Assembly: GCF_014202225.1 (NCBI RefSeq)
Contig: NZ_JACHGE010000002.1
Location: 614,636 to 678,635 of the forward strand
Length of the DNA stretch: 64,000 nt
DNA from: Algibacter amylolyticus
Lineage (GTDB): Bacteria > Bacteroidota > Bacteroidia > Flavobacteriales > Flavobacteriaceae
Reading direction: 5' to 3'
Each line of letters opens with the position of its first letter. Position 1 is the first letter of the stretch. The position numbers and the translations under genes are program-made. Below the pieces are notes generated by a model. It was not told the origin of the DNA. It did no database searches and was given only the letters and a program-made list of their open reading frames with translations. This document shows, in pieces, positions 1 to 8,442 of this stretch.

Positions 1-178
1 GGGTGTTGATAATGGCTCAAAGGATAATATTCAAGATTTTCAATCGAATAAAATCATAACTTCCAAAGGAAAAGCATTATTGTTAGTACAGGCTTTAAAA
101 GATAAAAAAGGAAAGATTAATATAAAAGCTAAAGCATCAAATCTTAAAAGTAATTTGGTGGTAATTCAAGTTGAATAA
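1..178 (+). CDS. C-terminal fragment of a GH2 glycoside hydrolase (partial, 5' end outside window)
   Basis: The frame starting at base 2 is open to a TAA at 176-178 and encodes about 58 residues. They read like the C-terminal Ig-like domain of Bacteroidota GH2 beta-galactosidase-type enzymes: a V-D-N-G-S stretch, then G-K-A-L-L-L-V-Q and a final I-N-I-K-A-K-A-S-N-L segment, resembling the ends of the two complete GH2 proteins encoded at 1044-3545 and 29426-31915. It is convergent with the P450 operon. The catalytic part lies outside the window, so activity cannot be judged. The GH2 family call is an inference from this short tail. Confidence 0.6.
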   Translation, partial: GVDNGSKDNIQDFQSNKIITSKGKALLLVQALKDKKGKINIKAKASNLKSNLVVIQVE

Positions 179-190
179 TTAATCTAATTT

Positions 191-224
191 ATGCTCCTGA
201 AGGTTTTCAAGCTTTCAGGAGCAT
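191..224. terminator. Bidirectional hairpin terminator between convergent genes
   Basis: Bases 191-203 pair with 212-224 (arm ATGCTCCTGAAGG, one G-T pair, loop of 8). It lies between the stop of the left-edge gene and the stop of the esterase gene. The A/T-rich flanks are only weak T-tracts, but the position suits termination on both strands. Confidence 0.7.
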
Positions 225-230
225 TAAAAA

Positions 231-1034
231 TTAAGTATTAATATTATTGAAAAATAACAAGGACTTTTTAATATGTTCTTGCCAATAAGTCCATTCATGA
301 GCTCCTTCAAATTCCTCATAGACATGAGGGATTTTTTGTGCTATTAATTGGTTGTTAAGTTTTCTGTTATGTTCAATTAAGAGGTCGTTTTTTCCACAAT
401 CAAATCGGGTAGGCGGCAAGTTGTTTTTATTACTTAGCATCATATCAAAAACAGAAGTTTCTGTTTGTCCGTTTTCGGTGTAAAGGGCTTCATCTTCTTC
501 CACAAATAAATGCATTTGTGTAATATCAGTTATGGAAGAATGTCCGGAAATAGCACTATAAGTTTCGGGATGTTTTGCTCCTAAACGTAAAGCGCCATAG
601 CCACCCATAGATAACCCTGAGATGAACAAATTAGATTTAGTACTCGTACAATCAATATTTTCAATAATAGCGTTATTTACATCTTCAACAATCCAGTTTT
701 CAAAGTTTTTACTATTGTGTGGTAAATATGCAGAACCATCGCCCCATAAGCCATCCGAAGGCATAGCAATAACCATAGGCTTTAAGATACCAAGTTCCAT
801 CATTTTTAATGCCGTAAAATGAACACCAGCTTTGTGCGCCCAAATCCAAGCACTTCCATAAACACCATGCAATAATGTTACAATAGGAATATCGTTAAGA
901 TTCTTCATTGGTGGTACAAATACACAAATATCGCCACGACCTTTTAAATTAGGCGTTTTTACTGTTATAAACCGAAGATTATTACTTTCAAATTCTGGAT
1001 TTGATAGTTCTGTTGTTCTAAATTTTGATTCCAT
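231..1034 (-). CDS. Alpha/beta-hydrolase esterase (esterase D / S-formylglutathione hydrolase-like family)
   Basis: This 267-residue protein has the esterase PF00756 pattern: LLHGVYG oxyanion segment near residue 55, nucleophile serine in G-L-S-M-G-G-Y-G near residue 144, and a late histidine in EGAHEWTYW near residue 248. No signal peptide is visible, so it is probably cytoplasmic. The family includes FrmB/FghA-type S-formylglutathione hydrolases, tributyrin esterases and carbohydrate esterases. It is the last gene of the P450 operon, 9 bp after the GH2 gene. P450 O-demethylation releases formaldehyde and the operon also carries a class III-like alcohol dehydrogenase, so a role in formaldehyde handling is attractive but inferred. 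Removal of an acyl group from an oligosaccharide is the main alternative. Confidence 0.7.
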   Translation of the reverse strand: MESKFRTTELSNPEFESNNLRFITVKTPNLKGRGDICVFVPPMKNLNDIPIVTLLHGVYGSAWIWAHKAGVHFTALKMMELGILKPMVIAMPSDGLWGDGSAYLPHNSKNFENWIVEDVNNAIIENIDCTSTKSNLFISGLSMGGYGALRLGAKHPETYSAISGHSSITDITQMHLFVEEDEALYTENGQTETSVFDMMLSNKNNLPPTRFDCGKNDLLIEHNRKLNNQLIAQKIPHVYEEFEGAHEWTYWQEHIKKSLLFFNNINT

Positions 1035-1043
1035 ACTGCTTGC

Positions 1044-3545
1044 TTAGTTTACAATAACTGCTGTATTTGTGCCTTCTAACTCACCTGAAACTGTTTTTAA
1101 TACAATGGCTCCTTTTGATTTGGATTGTACATAAATAACAGCTTGTCCGTTAAAAAAATCTCTAGTAGGTTTCGATAGGTTTTGTACATTGGTTGGATCG
1201 CCATTTCCTGATGCTAAAAATTGAGCGGCACCACTAACTTCAATACTCATGGTTTTGTTGTAATGTGGGTTTAAATTTCCGTCTTTGTCTACCACAGAAA
1301 CCACGTACACGGCAACTTCACCATCGTTTATTTTTTGTACTTCATTTTTAATATGAATATGATGAGGTTTGCCAGGAGTAACTCGTTTAGTTTCTGCTAC
1401 TTTCTTACCTTTTTTGTTATATCCAACAACTTTAACTTCACCAGGCTCGTAAACAACATGCTCCCAAACCATAGCATAGGCTTTTAACTGAGCCATAGTT
1501 GTACCACCCGAAGCTTCTTTTTTTATGTCTTTAGCTAGAAATTCTGGTACAAGTGGTTTTTCCTTCGTTTTAATACCATAACTTTTGCCGTTTACAAACA
1601 GTTCAGCTTTGTCGTAAGTGGTATAGCAAACCACAGGGATTTCTTTACCTGCCATTTCAGGGAGTGACCAATGCGGGAAGACATGTAAAACTTCAGCATC
1701 TTCATTCCATTCGCTTTTGTATAAATAGAATTTGTCTTTTTCTAAACCTACCATATCAACAGGAGCAAAGTAAGAACTTCTTGATTTTGCTGTGTGGTAT
1801 GGAGATGGTTCACCTAAATAATCGTAACCCGTCCAAATAAAATCACCGTAAACAAAATCGTTATATTCTTGTGAGGCTAATTCTTTGTATGGTGCATAAC
1901 CCCAAGGTACATTGGTGTTTTCATAGTTTCCAGGTTGACCATCGGCATATAATTCTGTATTTACAGAGGTCCCTCTTTTATTTTGTAGCGTATCAAAAAC
2001 AACAGGAAATTTATAGGAGTTTCTAGTACTTAACGCACCTCCTGTTTCACTTGCATAAAACTTTAAATTTGGATAATGTTCTCTTATTTTATGATAAATC
2101 CCTGGTTTATAATTAAATCCAGCCACATCAACTGTAGCTGCCATACCACTTTCTAAAGCATTATTAGCGGAGTTAAAGCCAGCGGTAGTAGCACGAGTGC
2201 TATCTAGTGTTTTTACAATATCATTTAGGTAAGCAGTAATGTTATTAGGGTCATGTTTGTATTGCTCCATAATTTCATTTCCAATACTCCACATAATGAT
2301 ACTTGGGTGATTTCTATCTCTTAAAATCATGTCGCTAAGATCTTTTTTAGCCCATAAATCGAACTGTTTAGAGTAACCGTTTAAAACCTTGCCTAATTGC
2401 CATTCATCAAAAGCCTCATCAATGGCTAGAATACCCATTTCATCACAAATATCTAAAGCTTCAGGTGCTGGCGGATTGTGAGAAAATCGAATAGCATTTA
2501 CGCCCATATCTTTCATCTTTTTCATTTGACGAACAAAAAGTTCCTTATGAAAAGCCGCACCAACAGGCCCGAAATCATGATGCATATTCACGCCTTTAAA
2601 ACGTGTTTTTTTATCGTTTAAATAAAAGCCGTCTAGTTCAAAACGAATACTTCTAATTCCGAAATTAGTAATATAAGAATCAACTAGGTTTCCATTTTTT
2701 AAAATTGACGTTTTTAATTTATAAAGATGAGGTGTTTTAATATCCCAAAGTTGCGGTTTTGTAACTTTAAAATCTTCAGATAGTTTCTCTTCGCCATTTA
2801 AAGAAATAGATTTTGAACTTTGTGTAATTTGTTTTCCGTTTGGATCGATAATTTCATTTAACAGCGTGTAATCACCTTCACCTAAAACTTCTAAATCTAA
2901 ATGTACTAAGGCCTGTTTTTTAGTGATTTGAGGTGTGCTAACAAAGGTTCCCCATGTTTTAATATGGGTTTTATTCATTTTAGTAATCGATACTTTTCTG
3001 TACAAACCAGCACCAGGATACCAACGCGATTGGCTATTGAAGTTTTCTAACCTAACAGCAATGGTGTTATCTCCGGGTTTTAAGAATTTAGTAATATCAA
3101 AGTAGAAAGAAATATAACCAAATGGGCGCTCACCAACATATGTGCCGTTTACGTAAACCTTAGTATTACTCATGGCTCCATCGAACATCAATTGAACTTT
3201 TTCTTCTAAATCGGCTGCCGAAATAGTATGTTTTGTTCTATACCATCCAATACCGACATAAGGTAAAGCACCTGTTCTTCCTGTTCTATATTTTGGCTTG
3301 GTTTCACCATCTTGAATCACCATGGTTAGTTGGATATCATGGGTGAAGTTAAAATCTTCTTTTACTGCCCAATCATTAGGTACGGTAACGTTTTCCCATT
3401 CCGCATCATCAAAATTTTCTTGAAAAGCCGCTCCATAATCGTAATTAGAAAACTTCCAGTCTTTTAGAATTTCAACGGTTCTACTTTGAGCCGTTAACAA
3501 GTTAATGGTACAAATTAAGATTATGATTGATGCGTATTTTTTCAT
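1044..3545 (-). CDS. GH2 family exo-glycosidase (beta-galactosidase-like), exported
   Basis: An 833-residue protein with an N-terminal signal peptide ending LLTAQ. GH2 layout: jelly-roll sugar-binding domain (residues about 25-190, with GIGWYRTKH and PGAGLYRKV), Ig-like domain, TIM barrel, then C-terminal Ig-like domains. The acid/base glutamate is in NHPSIIMWSIGNEIMEQ (near residue 426) and the nucleophile probably in FYASETGGA (near residue 500). It is closely similar in architecture to the enzyme encoded at 29426-31915. It sits between the GH16 and esterase genes in the P450 operon, so it probably removes terminal galactose-type residues from agar/porphyran oligosaccharides in the periplasm. 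The exact substrate cannot be read from sequence. Confidence 0.88.
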   Translation of the reverse strand: MKKYASIIILICTINLLTAQSRTVEILKDWKFSNYDYGAAFQENFDDAEWENVTVPNDWAVKEDFNFTHDIQLTMVIQDGETKPKYRTGRTGALPYVGIGWYRTKHTISAADLEEKVQLMFDGAMSNTKVYVNGTYVGERPFGYISFYFDITKFLKPGDNTIAVRLENFNSQSRWYPGAGLYRKVSITKMNKTHIKTWGTFVSTPQITKKQALVHLDLEVLGEGDYTLLNEIIDPNGKQITQSSKSISLNGEEKLSEDFKVTKPQLWDIKTPHLYKLKTSILKNGNLVDSYITNFGIRSIRFELDGFYLNDKKTRFKGVNMHHDFGPVGAAFHKELFVRQMKKMKDMGVNAIRFSHNPPAPEALDICDEMGILAIDEAFDEWQLGKVLNGYSKQFDLWAKKDLSDMILRDRNHPSIIMWSIGNEIMEQYKHDPNNITAYLNDIVKTLDSTRATTAGFNSANNALESGMAATVDVAGFNYKPGIYHKIREHYPNLKFYASETGGALSTRNSYKFPVVFDTLQNKRGTSVNTELYADGQPGNYENTNVPWGYAPYKELASQEYNDFVYGDFIWTGYDYLGEPSPYHTAKSRSSYFAPVDMVGLEKDKFYLYKSEWNEDAEVLHVFPHWSLPEMAGKEIPVVCYTTYDKAELFVNGKSYGIKTKEKPLVPEFLAKDIKKEASGGTTMAQLKAYAMVWEHVVYEPGEVKVVGYNKKGKKVAETKRVTPGKPHHIHIKNEVQKINDGEVAVYVVSVVDKDGNLNPHYNKTMSIEVSGAAQFLASGNGDPTNVQNLSKPTRDFFNGQAVIYVQSKSKGAIVLKTVSGELEGTNTAVIVN

Positions 3546-3570
3546 TTTGTATACTATTTTATTTGAAGTT

Positions 3571-4437
3571 TTAGTCTTTTGAATCTACTAACTTATAAGT
3601 TCTTATATAATCAATGAAAGCAGTTCGGTCTTCTTTGTTTGCACTAGCAACTTTTCCGCCATCTTCAGGAATTGGATTCCAGTCGTAACTTTCAATAGAA
3701 AAATGAATGAAGAGTTGTTGATCAAAATCTACAGGTGGTTTTATGGTATATACATGTTTTCCGTCGAGGTAGAATAACAGTTCGGTTGGACTTTTCCACC
3801 AACAACCATACGTATAGAATTTGTCAGAATTTTTAACCTCAGGAAGTATCATGTCTTGACTTCTAGTAGCTTCGTTACATTCTGTTTTTCTAAAAATGGT
3901 ATTAGAATGCATTATTTTGTCCCAAATTTTCCCCCAGTCTTTAGCTAGAGGCGATACACTTCCAACAGATTCTGTAATGTCTATTTCGTGTTTTTTACCA
4001 CAATTATTTCTAGACATTAACCAAAAGCCACCGCCCATTTCGGTTTTACTCATTTTGAATTTAGATTCAAAATAATGACCGTATGAAATAGGTTGAACCG
4101 CTCTAATGATACCACCGTAATAGTTGTAAATAGATGGTGTTTTATATTTTAAGCTAGTGATGGTTTTATCTAATTTTCCAACTTCAATTTCCATGAAACC
4201 TTTGTTGACTTTGATAGAGCTTTCTTTGAATAGGGCAGGAGGTCTTCCAATCCATCCGAAGTCTGGATGCTTTTCAGGATCGCCTATCCATTTTTTATTA
4301 TCTAATTTTTTTCCATCAAATTCATCGGAAAGATTATCGATTTTTACCCATTTTTTTCCTTCCGGAGCAGGTGTTTGCGCATATAACCCGCTGTTAAATA
4401 ATGTACAAGTAAATAATATTATATAGAGCTTTTTCAT
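3571..4437 (-). CDS. GH16 endo-galactanase (beta-porphyranase/agarase type), exported
   Basis: The start is the ATG at 4437; the upstream TTG adds only two residues. The 288-residue product has a signal peptide ending LYAQ and one GH16 domain. The catalytic ExDxxE motif appears as HEIDITESVG near residue 150, preceded by GGGFWLMSRN. The C-terminal segment with FSIESYDWNPIPEDGG resembles the ETYDWNP region of marine beta-agarases and porphyranases. Family knowledge predicts endo-cleavage of beta-1,4 galactose linkages in agar or porphyran. There is no T9SS tail or lipobox, so it may be periplasmic. Agarase and porphyranase specificity cannot be separated by eye, but the P450 and L-galactose genes nearby favour porphyran. 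Confidence 0.85.
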   Translation of the reverse strand: MKKLYIILFTCTLFNSGLYAQTPAPEGKKWVKIDNLSDEFDGKKLDNKKWIGDPEKHPDFGWIGRPPALFKESSIKVNKGFMEIEVGKLDKTITSLKYKTPSIYNYYGGIIRAVQPISYGHYFESKFKMSKTEMGGGFWLMSRNNCGKKHEIDITESVGSVSPLAKDWGKIWDKIMHSNTIFRKTECNEATRSQDMILPEVKNSDKFYTYGCWWKSPTELLFYLDGKHVYTIKPPVDFDQQLFIHFSIESYDWNPIPEDGGKVASANKEDRTAFIDYIRTYKLVDSKD

Positions 4438-4452
4438 TTTCAATTAAATTTT

Positions 4453-5568
4453 TTATTCAAAAACAATAACACCTTTTGCGTTTTTACCAGTAAGCATATC
4501 ATCAAATGCCTGTTGTAAATTTTCTAACGGATAGGTTCGCGTTATCATTTCATCTAGCATTAATTCACCTTTATCATAGAGGTTTGTTAATTTAGGGAAG
4601 TCTATTTGCGGGCGACATTTACCGTACAAAGGGTTAATGTAGATTTTATCCCATTCAAACAATCGCATATCGATATTGATCTCTTGCTCGATACCACTTA
4701 CTTGAACTGCTGTTCCTGCATTTCTAATCATGGCTAAAGGTGCAGCTCCTAATTCTGGAATGGCGGTACATTCAAAAGCATAATCGGCACCTCTACCGTT
4801 GGTCATTTTTTTAACTTCTTCCGAAGCTTTTATTAAACCTGTATCATTTTTATCGGACAATATAGTGTGAGTTGCGCCAAATTGTTTTGCCATTTCTAAT
4901 CGCTCCTGATTGATATCGATAGCAATAATTTTAGCAGCACCAGATATTCTGGCACCTTGAATAACGTTAAGGCCAACACCTCCTGTGCCTAAAACAACAG
5001 CCGAACTACCAGCTTGAAGTTTTGCAGAATTTACTACCGAGCCATAACCCGTCATAACACCACAGCTTATAATACTAGCGGAAGGCATTGGTATATTATT
5101 TTCAATCTTTACGCAAGCGGATTCTTTTACTAAAGTATATTCTGAAATGGTACCTATATTAAATGAACGCTCTATAGGTTCGTTGTCCCAAAGTGTGCCT
5201 TCAATATGAGCATGACCTGGTGTATAGCCATTGCCACCAGCGGTTACTGGGGAGTTGTTTTCGCAAATATGTTGGTTTCCTTCTTGACATTGAAAACACG
5301 TCATGCAAGGAGTGGCCCAATTTAAAATAACAGCATCACCTACATTTACGCTCGAAACAGCGCTACCTATTGCGGTAACAAGTCCGGCGCCTTCATGCCC
5401 CATAACAATAGGTTTTCCCCAGTTTAGAGAATCGTGATCTGTATGGCATAAACCAGCAGCTTTTATTTTAACGATAACTTCATCTGGTTTAGGATCTGCA
5501 ACGGTTACGGTATCAATAATGAAAGTGCCGTCTCCCTTTGCAATGGCTGCTTTTGATGTAATAGGCAT
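4453..5568 (-). CDS. Zinc-dependent alcohol dehydrogenase, class III-like, of the P450 demethylation operon
   Basis: A 371-residue medium-chain dehydrogenase. Catalytic zinc ligands are visible in GLCHTD (near residue 42), GHEGAG and SCGVMTGYG. The structural zinc site is C-x2-C-x2-C-x7-C (CMTCFQCQEGNQHIC). The cofactor loop is LGTGGVGLN with an acidic residue after beta-2 (AIDIN), suggesting NAD(H). The overall pattern matches class III (formaldehyde dehydrogenase-type) enzymes. It lies between the GH16 and ferredoxin reductase genes with gaps of 12-15 bp. A zinc alcohol dehydrogenase is a regular partner in marine P450 clusters acting on 6-O-methyl-D-galactose; oxidation of the released one-carbon product is a reasonable inference, though Bacteroidota generally lack glutathione. 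Confidence 0.85.
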   Translation of the reverse strand: MPITSKAAIAKGDGTFIIDTVTVADPKPDEVIVKIKAAGLCHTDHDSLNWGKPIVMGHEGAGLVTAIGSAVSSVNVGDAVILNWATPCMTCFQCQEGNQHICENNSPVTAGGNGYTPGHAHIEGTLWDNEPIERSFNIGTISEYTLVKESACVKIENNIPMPSASIISCGVMTGYGSVVNSAKLQAGSSAVVLGTGGVGLNVIQGARISGAAKIIAIDINQERLEMAKQFGATHTILSDKNDTGLIKASEEVKKMTNGRGADYAFECTAIPELGAAPLAMIRNAGTAVQVSGIEQEINIDMRLFEWDKIYINPLYGKCRPQIDFPKLTNLYDKGELMLDEMITRTYPLENLQQAFDDMLTGKNAKGVIVFE

Positions 5569-5580
5569 AATTTTATTTTT

Positions 5581-6828
5581 TTAAGCTAAAAAGCTGTTTG
5601 GTTTAAATGGTATGGATAAATCTGAGATTTTAGATTTGTCTAGTTTTTGTTTTGATTTGATGAATTTTGTTCCCAACACATAAGCTTTGGCAAAATTAAC
5701 GGCGTCTACAGCTAGTAATTCGTCGTCTTTAAAGTACCAGGTTGAAAAGCTGTTTTTGGCTTCTTCTTGGCGTATAATAATCTGATTATAACCTTTTGAA
5801 AGACCTACAATTTGAAGTTTTACATCGAATTGATCCGACCAAAACCAAGGAATAGTATCGTAAACTACTTCTTGCTCACAAATGGCTTTTGCTGCAGTTT
5901 TAGCTTGGTCTACCGCATTTTGAACAGATTCTAAACGCAAATGATATTTGTAATGCGGATTAAAATGATACGTACAATCGCCAATAGCATAAATATCAGT
6001 ATCATTCGTTTTGGCGGTTTCATCTACTTTAATACCGTTTTCAATGACAATTCCGGCATTTTGAGCTAGTTCACTATTCACTTTAATACCAACTCCAACA
6101 ACAATTAAATCGGCATTTAATTTAGTGCCATCATCACAAACCACAACGTTGTGATCATCTTTGTTTTCAATAGAAATTACATTTTTACTGGTGAGAATTT
6201 TAACACCATTATTTTGATGTAATTGCGTGAAAAAGTCTGACATTACTGGTGCTGTAACTCGGGCTAAAACACGTTCTTCTCTTTCTAAAACAACAACATT
6301 TGCACCTAGTTTTTTTAATGATGCGGCGGTTTCTAAACCTATATATCCTCCACCAATAATTACAGCTCTTTTTGTAAGTGATTTATTTATGGTTTTTCTA
6401 ATATTAATAGCATCTTCAGCAGTACGCATTGGAAAAACGTTTTTTGCCAAATCTAGACCTTGAATAGGAGGGAGGAACGGTCGAGCGCCTGTTGCAATTA
6501 CTAATTTATCATACTGTTGTACGCTACCATTAGCAAGCGTAATTGTTTTTTCTTCTTTGTTTATAGTGTTTACAGCGATACCTAATTTTAAAACAATGTT
6601 ATCGGTTTTATAGTTTTCCTTCGGAAATAATAAACTTTGTTCCGTTCCTTCTTCACTAGTCAAATAGGCTTTAGAAAGTGGTGGACGATGATAAGGGAAT
6701 TCCTTATCGTTATCATACAGGATAATTTCTCCTTCCCAACCTTCTCTTCGAAGTGCAAAGGCAAAATTAACACCGGCATGACTTGCTCCAATTACTATAC
6801 AAACCTTATTTTGTGTTGTGCTGCTCAT
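5581..6828 (-). CDS. FAD-dependent ferredoxin reductase (putidaredoxin reductase-like)
   Basis: The chosen start is ATG at 6828; the longer frame begins at a TTG that overlaps the ferredoxin gene. The roughly 415-residue protein has an FAD-binding GASHAGVNFA Rossmann motif at the N-terminus, the ATGARP segment near residue 115, a second GGGYIGLETA NAD-binding motif near residue 160 and the FAD motif YAIGDC near residue 283. This is the layout of class I P450 electron-transfer reductases, which move electrons from NADH to a 2Fe-2S ferredoxin. It is encoded directly after the ferredoxin (7 bp) and the P450, so the three make a self-contained three-component monooxygenase. Confidence 0.92.
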   Translation of the reverse strand: MSSTTQNKVCIVIGASHAGVNFAFALRREGWEGEIILYDNDKEFPYHRPPLSKAYLTSEEGTEQSLLFPKENYKTDNIVLKLGIAVNTINKEEKTITLANGSVQQYDKLVIATGARPFLPPIQGLDLAKNVFPMRTAEDAINIRKTINKSLTKRAVIIGGGYIGLETAASLKKLGANVVVLEREERVLARVTAPVMSDFFTQLHQNNGVKILTSKNVISIENKDDHNVVVCDDGTKLNADLIVVGVGIKVNSELAQNAGIVIENGIKVDETAKTNDTDIYAIGDCTYHFNPHYKYHLRLESVQNAVDQAKTAAKAICEQEVVYDTIPWFWSDQFDVKLQIVGLSKGYNQIIIRQEEAKNSFSTWYFKDDELLAVDAVNFAKAYVLGTKFIKSKQKLDKSKISDLSIPFKPNSFLA

Positions 6829-6835
6829 TAAAATG

Positions 6836-7144
6836 TTATTTAGCAACGGTTAAGATAAGTCCGTCTAGATCTTCACTAACTTTCATTTGACAAGATAAAC
6901 GACTGTATTCACTTACGTTATCATCAAATTCTAGCATATCATTTTCAAGTTCATCAGGCGCTCCCGTTTTGTCCCATTGTTCTGGATTAACATGTACATG
7001 GCAAGTTGCGCATGAGCAAACGCCACCGCAGTCGCCATCAATACCTTTAATTTTATTTTGAACTGCTAATTCCATCACAGACCCTGTAGAACCTTCTACA
7101 ATTGTTGTATTTCCATCACTTGTTATAAATGTTATTTTAGCCAT
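6836..7144 (-). CDS. 2Fe-2S ferredoxin (putidaredoxin/adrenodoxin type)
   Basis: A 102-residue ferredoxin. The cluster ligands are C-x5-C-x2-C in DCGGVCSCATCHVHV and a distal cysteine in RLSCQM near residue 86. Length and spacing match vertebrate/putidaredoxin-type ferredoxins that serve P450 enzymes, not plant-type ones. It lies between reductase and P450 genes with gaps of 7 and 12 bp, and would carry electrons between them in the cytoplasm. Confidence 0.93.
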   Translation of the reverse strand: MAKITFITSDGNTTIVEGSTGSVMELAVQNKIKGIDGDCGGVCSCATCHVHVNPEQWDKTGAPDELENDMLEFDDNVSEYSRLSCQMKVSEDLDGLILTVAK

Positions 7145-7156
7145 TTTCGTTTTTTT

Positions 7157-8317
7157 TTAGAGTTTATTAAATTTTACTTGAATACTATCAAAGCCAACTT
7201 TACGCTTAAATTCATCAAGATTTTCTATGTTTTCTTCACAATCTAAAATCTCCATAGATTTTACTTTTTGTGTAAGTACAGTTAACAAAATTCTCATAAT
7301 TTGACGCGCGTGAGTGGCACCTAAACAGTTATGAGTTCCGAATCCAAAAGCAACATGCGGATTTACTTTTCGGTCTAAAACCACCTCGTTTGCTTTTTCA
7401 AAAACACGCTCATCTCTATTTGCCGAAGCCCAACACATAGATATTCTGCTTTGTGCTTTTAAAGCATGCTCACAAACTTGAGTGTCTTCTGTAACAACGC
7501 GTCCCATTTGTGTTAATGGCGAGAAGTAACGTATAAGTTCTTCGATGGCAGTGTTCATTATTTCAGGCTCATCACGCAAACGCTCTAAAGCTTGCGGATG
7601 CTCTGCAAAATAAGCTATGGAGTTTGTTACTGCATTAATAACCGTATCTCTACCTCCTGCAAAGGTTAAAATCATGACTCCTTTTGCTTCTTCCTTAGTT
7701 AATTTTGTACCATTATTTTCTGAAGCCAATAGTACAGAGTACAAATCATTTCCAGGGTTAGCAATAGCTTTATCTAATTCTGCATCAATATAATCATATA
7801 AAATATTAGCTTTACTACTATCTAGTGCAGTGTCTTCGCTTCTAAATACATGAGTTCCCCAAGAAATCCATAAATCTGCTTTTTCCGGAGGCACATTTAA
7901 TAATATAGTTAAGGCTCTAGATTGTAGTTTTAAAGCAAATTCTTCAACAACTTCAATTGTTTCTTTTGATAATGCTTCATCAACTACATTGTTAATGATT
8001 TGAGATAGGTTTTCTTGATATTTTGCTTCTAAAGGGCGCTTAAACCAAGGTTCTACTATATCTCTATAGCCTTTATGTTCTGGCGGATCCACTTCAAAAG
8101 GAATTTGACGCGTGTCTCTAATATGAACTTCAGAAGGAACTACAATTCTGCCAACTTCTTCACCTCCAGATTGAAATGTTTTCCAATTATGAGCACATTT
8201 ACGAACATCTTTATGACCTAATACCATAGTTACAGGATCGTTTTGGTCATTCATTTCTCCAATTCCTTTTTCAAGTCTTGCTTTTTTGAACGGGTCTGAA
8301 ATTTTGCTTTTTTCCAT
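7157..8317 (-). CDS. Cytochrome P450, predicted 6-O-methyl-D-galactose demethylase
   Basis: The ATG at 8317 is preferred over the upstream TTG at 8335. The soluble 386-residue protein has the I-helix motif LTFAGGRDTV, the ExxR helix in EELIRYFSP, and the haem ligand cysteine in FGFGTHNCLGATHAR (near residue 335). No membrane anchor is present. In marine Bacteroidota a P450 in the company of ferredoxin, ferredoxin reductase and zinc alcohol dehydrogenase within an agar/porphyran locus oxidatively removes the methyl group of 6-O-methyl-D-galactose, giving D-galactose and formaldehyde. That assignment here rests on family and neighbourhood. The gene heads the minus-strand operon, facing the AraC regulator across about 125 bp. 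Confidence 0.9.
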   Translation of the reverse strand: MEKSKISDPFKKARLEKGIGEMNDQNDPVTMVLGHKDVRKCAHNWKTFQSGGEEVGRIVVPSEVHIRDTRQIPFEVDPPEHKGYRDIVEPWFKRPLEAKYQENLSQIINNVVDEALSKETIEVVEEFALKLQSRALTILLNVPPEKADLWISWGTHVFRSEDTALDSSKANILYDYIDAELDKAIANPGNDLYSVLLASENNGTKLTKEEAKGVMILTFAGGRDTVINAVTNSIAYFAEHPQALERLRDEPEIMNTAIEELIRYFSPLTQMGRVVTEDTQVCEHALKAQSRISMCWASANRDERVFEKANEVVLDRKVNPHVAFGFGTHNCLGATHARQIMRILLTVLTQKVKSMEILDCEENIENLDEFKRKVGFDSIQVKFNKL

Positions 8318-8377
8318 GATTTGAATTTTTAACAAAATTGAATATAATATGCGATGTATTTATAACCTTTTTTAGCT

Positions 8378-8392
8378 AATAAGTAACTTATT
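8378..8392. promoter_or_regulatory. Inverted repeat in the P450/AraC divergent promoter region (candidate operator)
   Basis: AATAAGTAACTTATT is a perfect palindrome with 7-base arms around one central base. It lies at the middle of the 8318-8442 intergenic region between the divergent P450 and AraC-family genes. Its use as an operator is inferred from position only. Confidence 0.4.
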
Positions 8393-8407
8393 CTGTTTAT
8401 AAAAGTG

Positions 8408-8415
8408 TATTTTTG
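8408..8415 (+). promoter_or_regulatory. Candidate -7 box (TAnnTTTG) of the AraC-family gene
   Basis: TATTTTTG fits the Bacteroidota -7 consensus and lies 27 bp before the ATG at 8443. No clear -33 TTG element was found at the usual spacing. Confidence 0.45.
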
Positions 8416-8442
8416 ATTTAATAGTGATAAAATAGAATATTT

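Noticed and set aside
7157-8335. Longer starts at TTG codons for the P450 (8335), the ferredoxin reductase (6846) and the GH16 gene (4443)
   Set aside because: ATG codons shortly downstream give N-termini closer to family norms and remove an overlap; TTG is a rare start.
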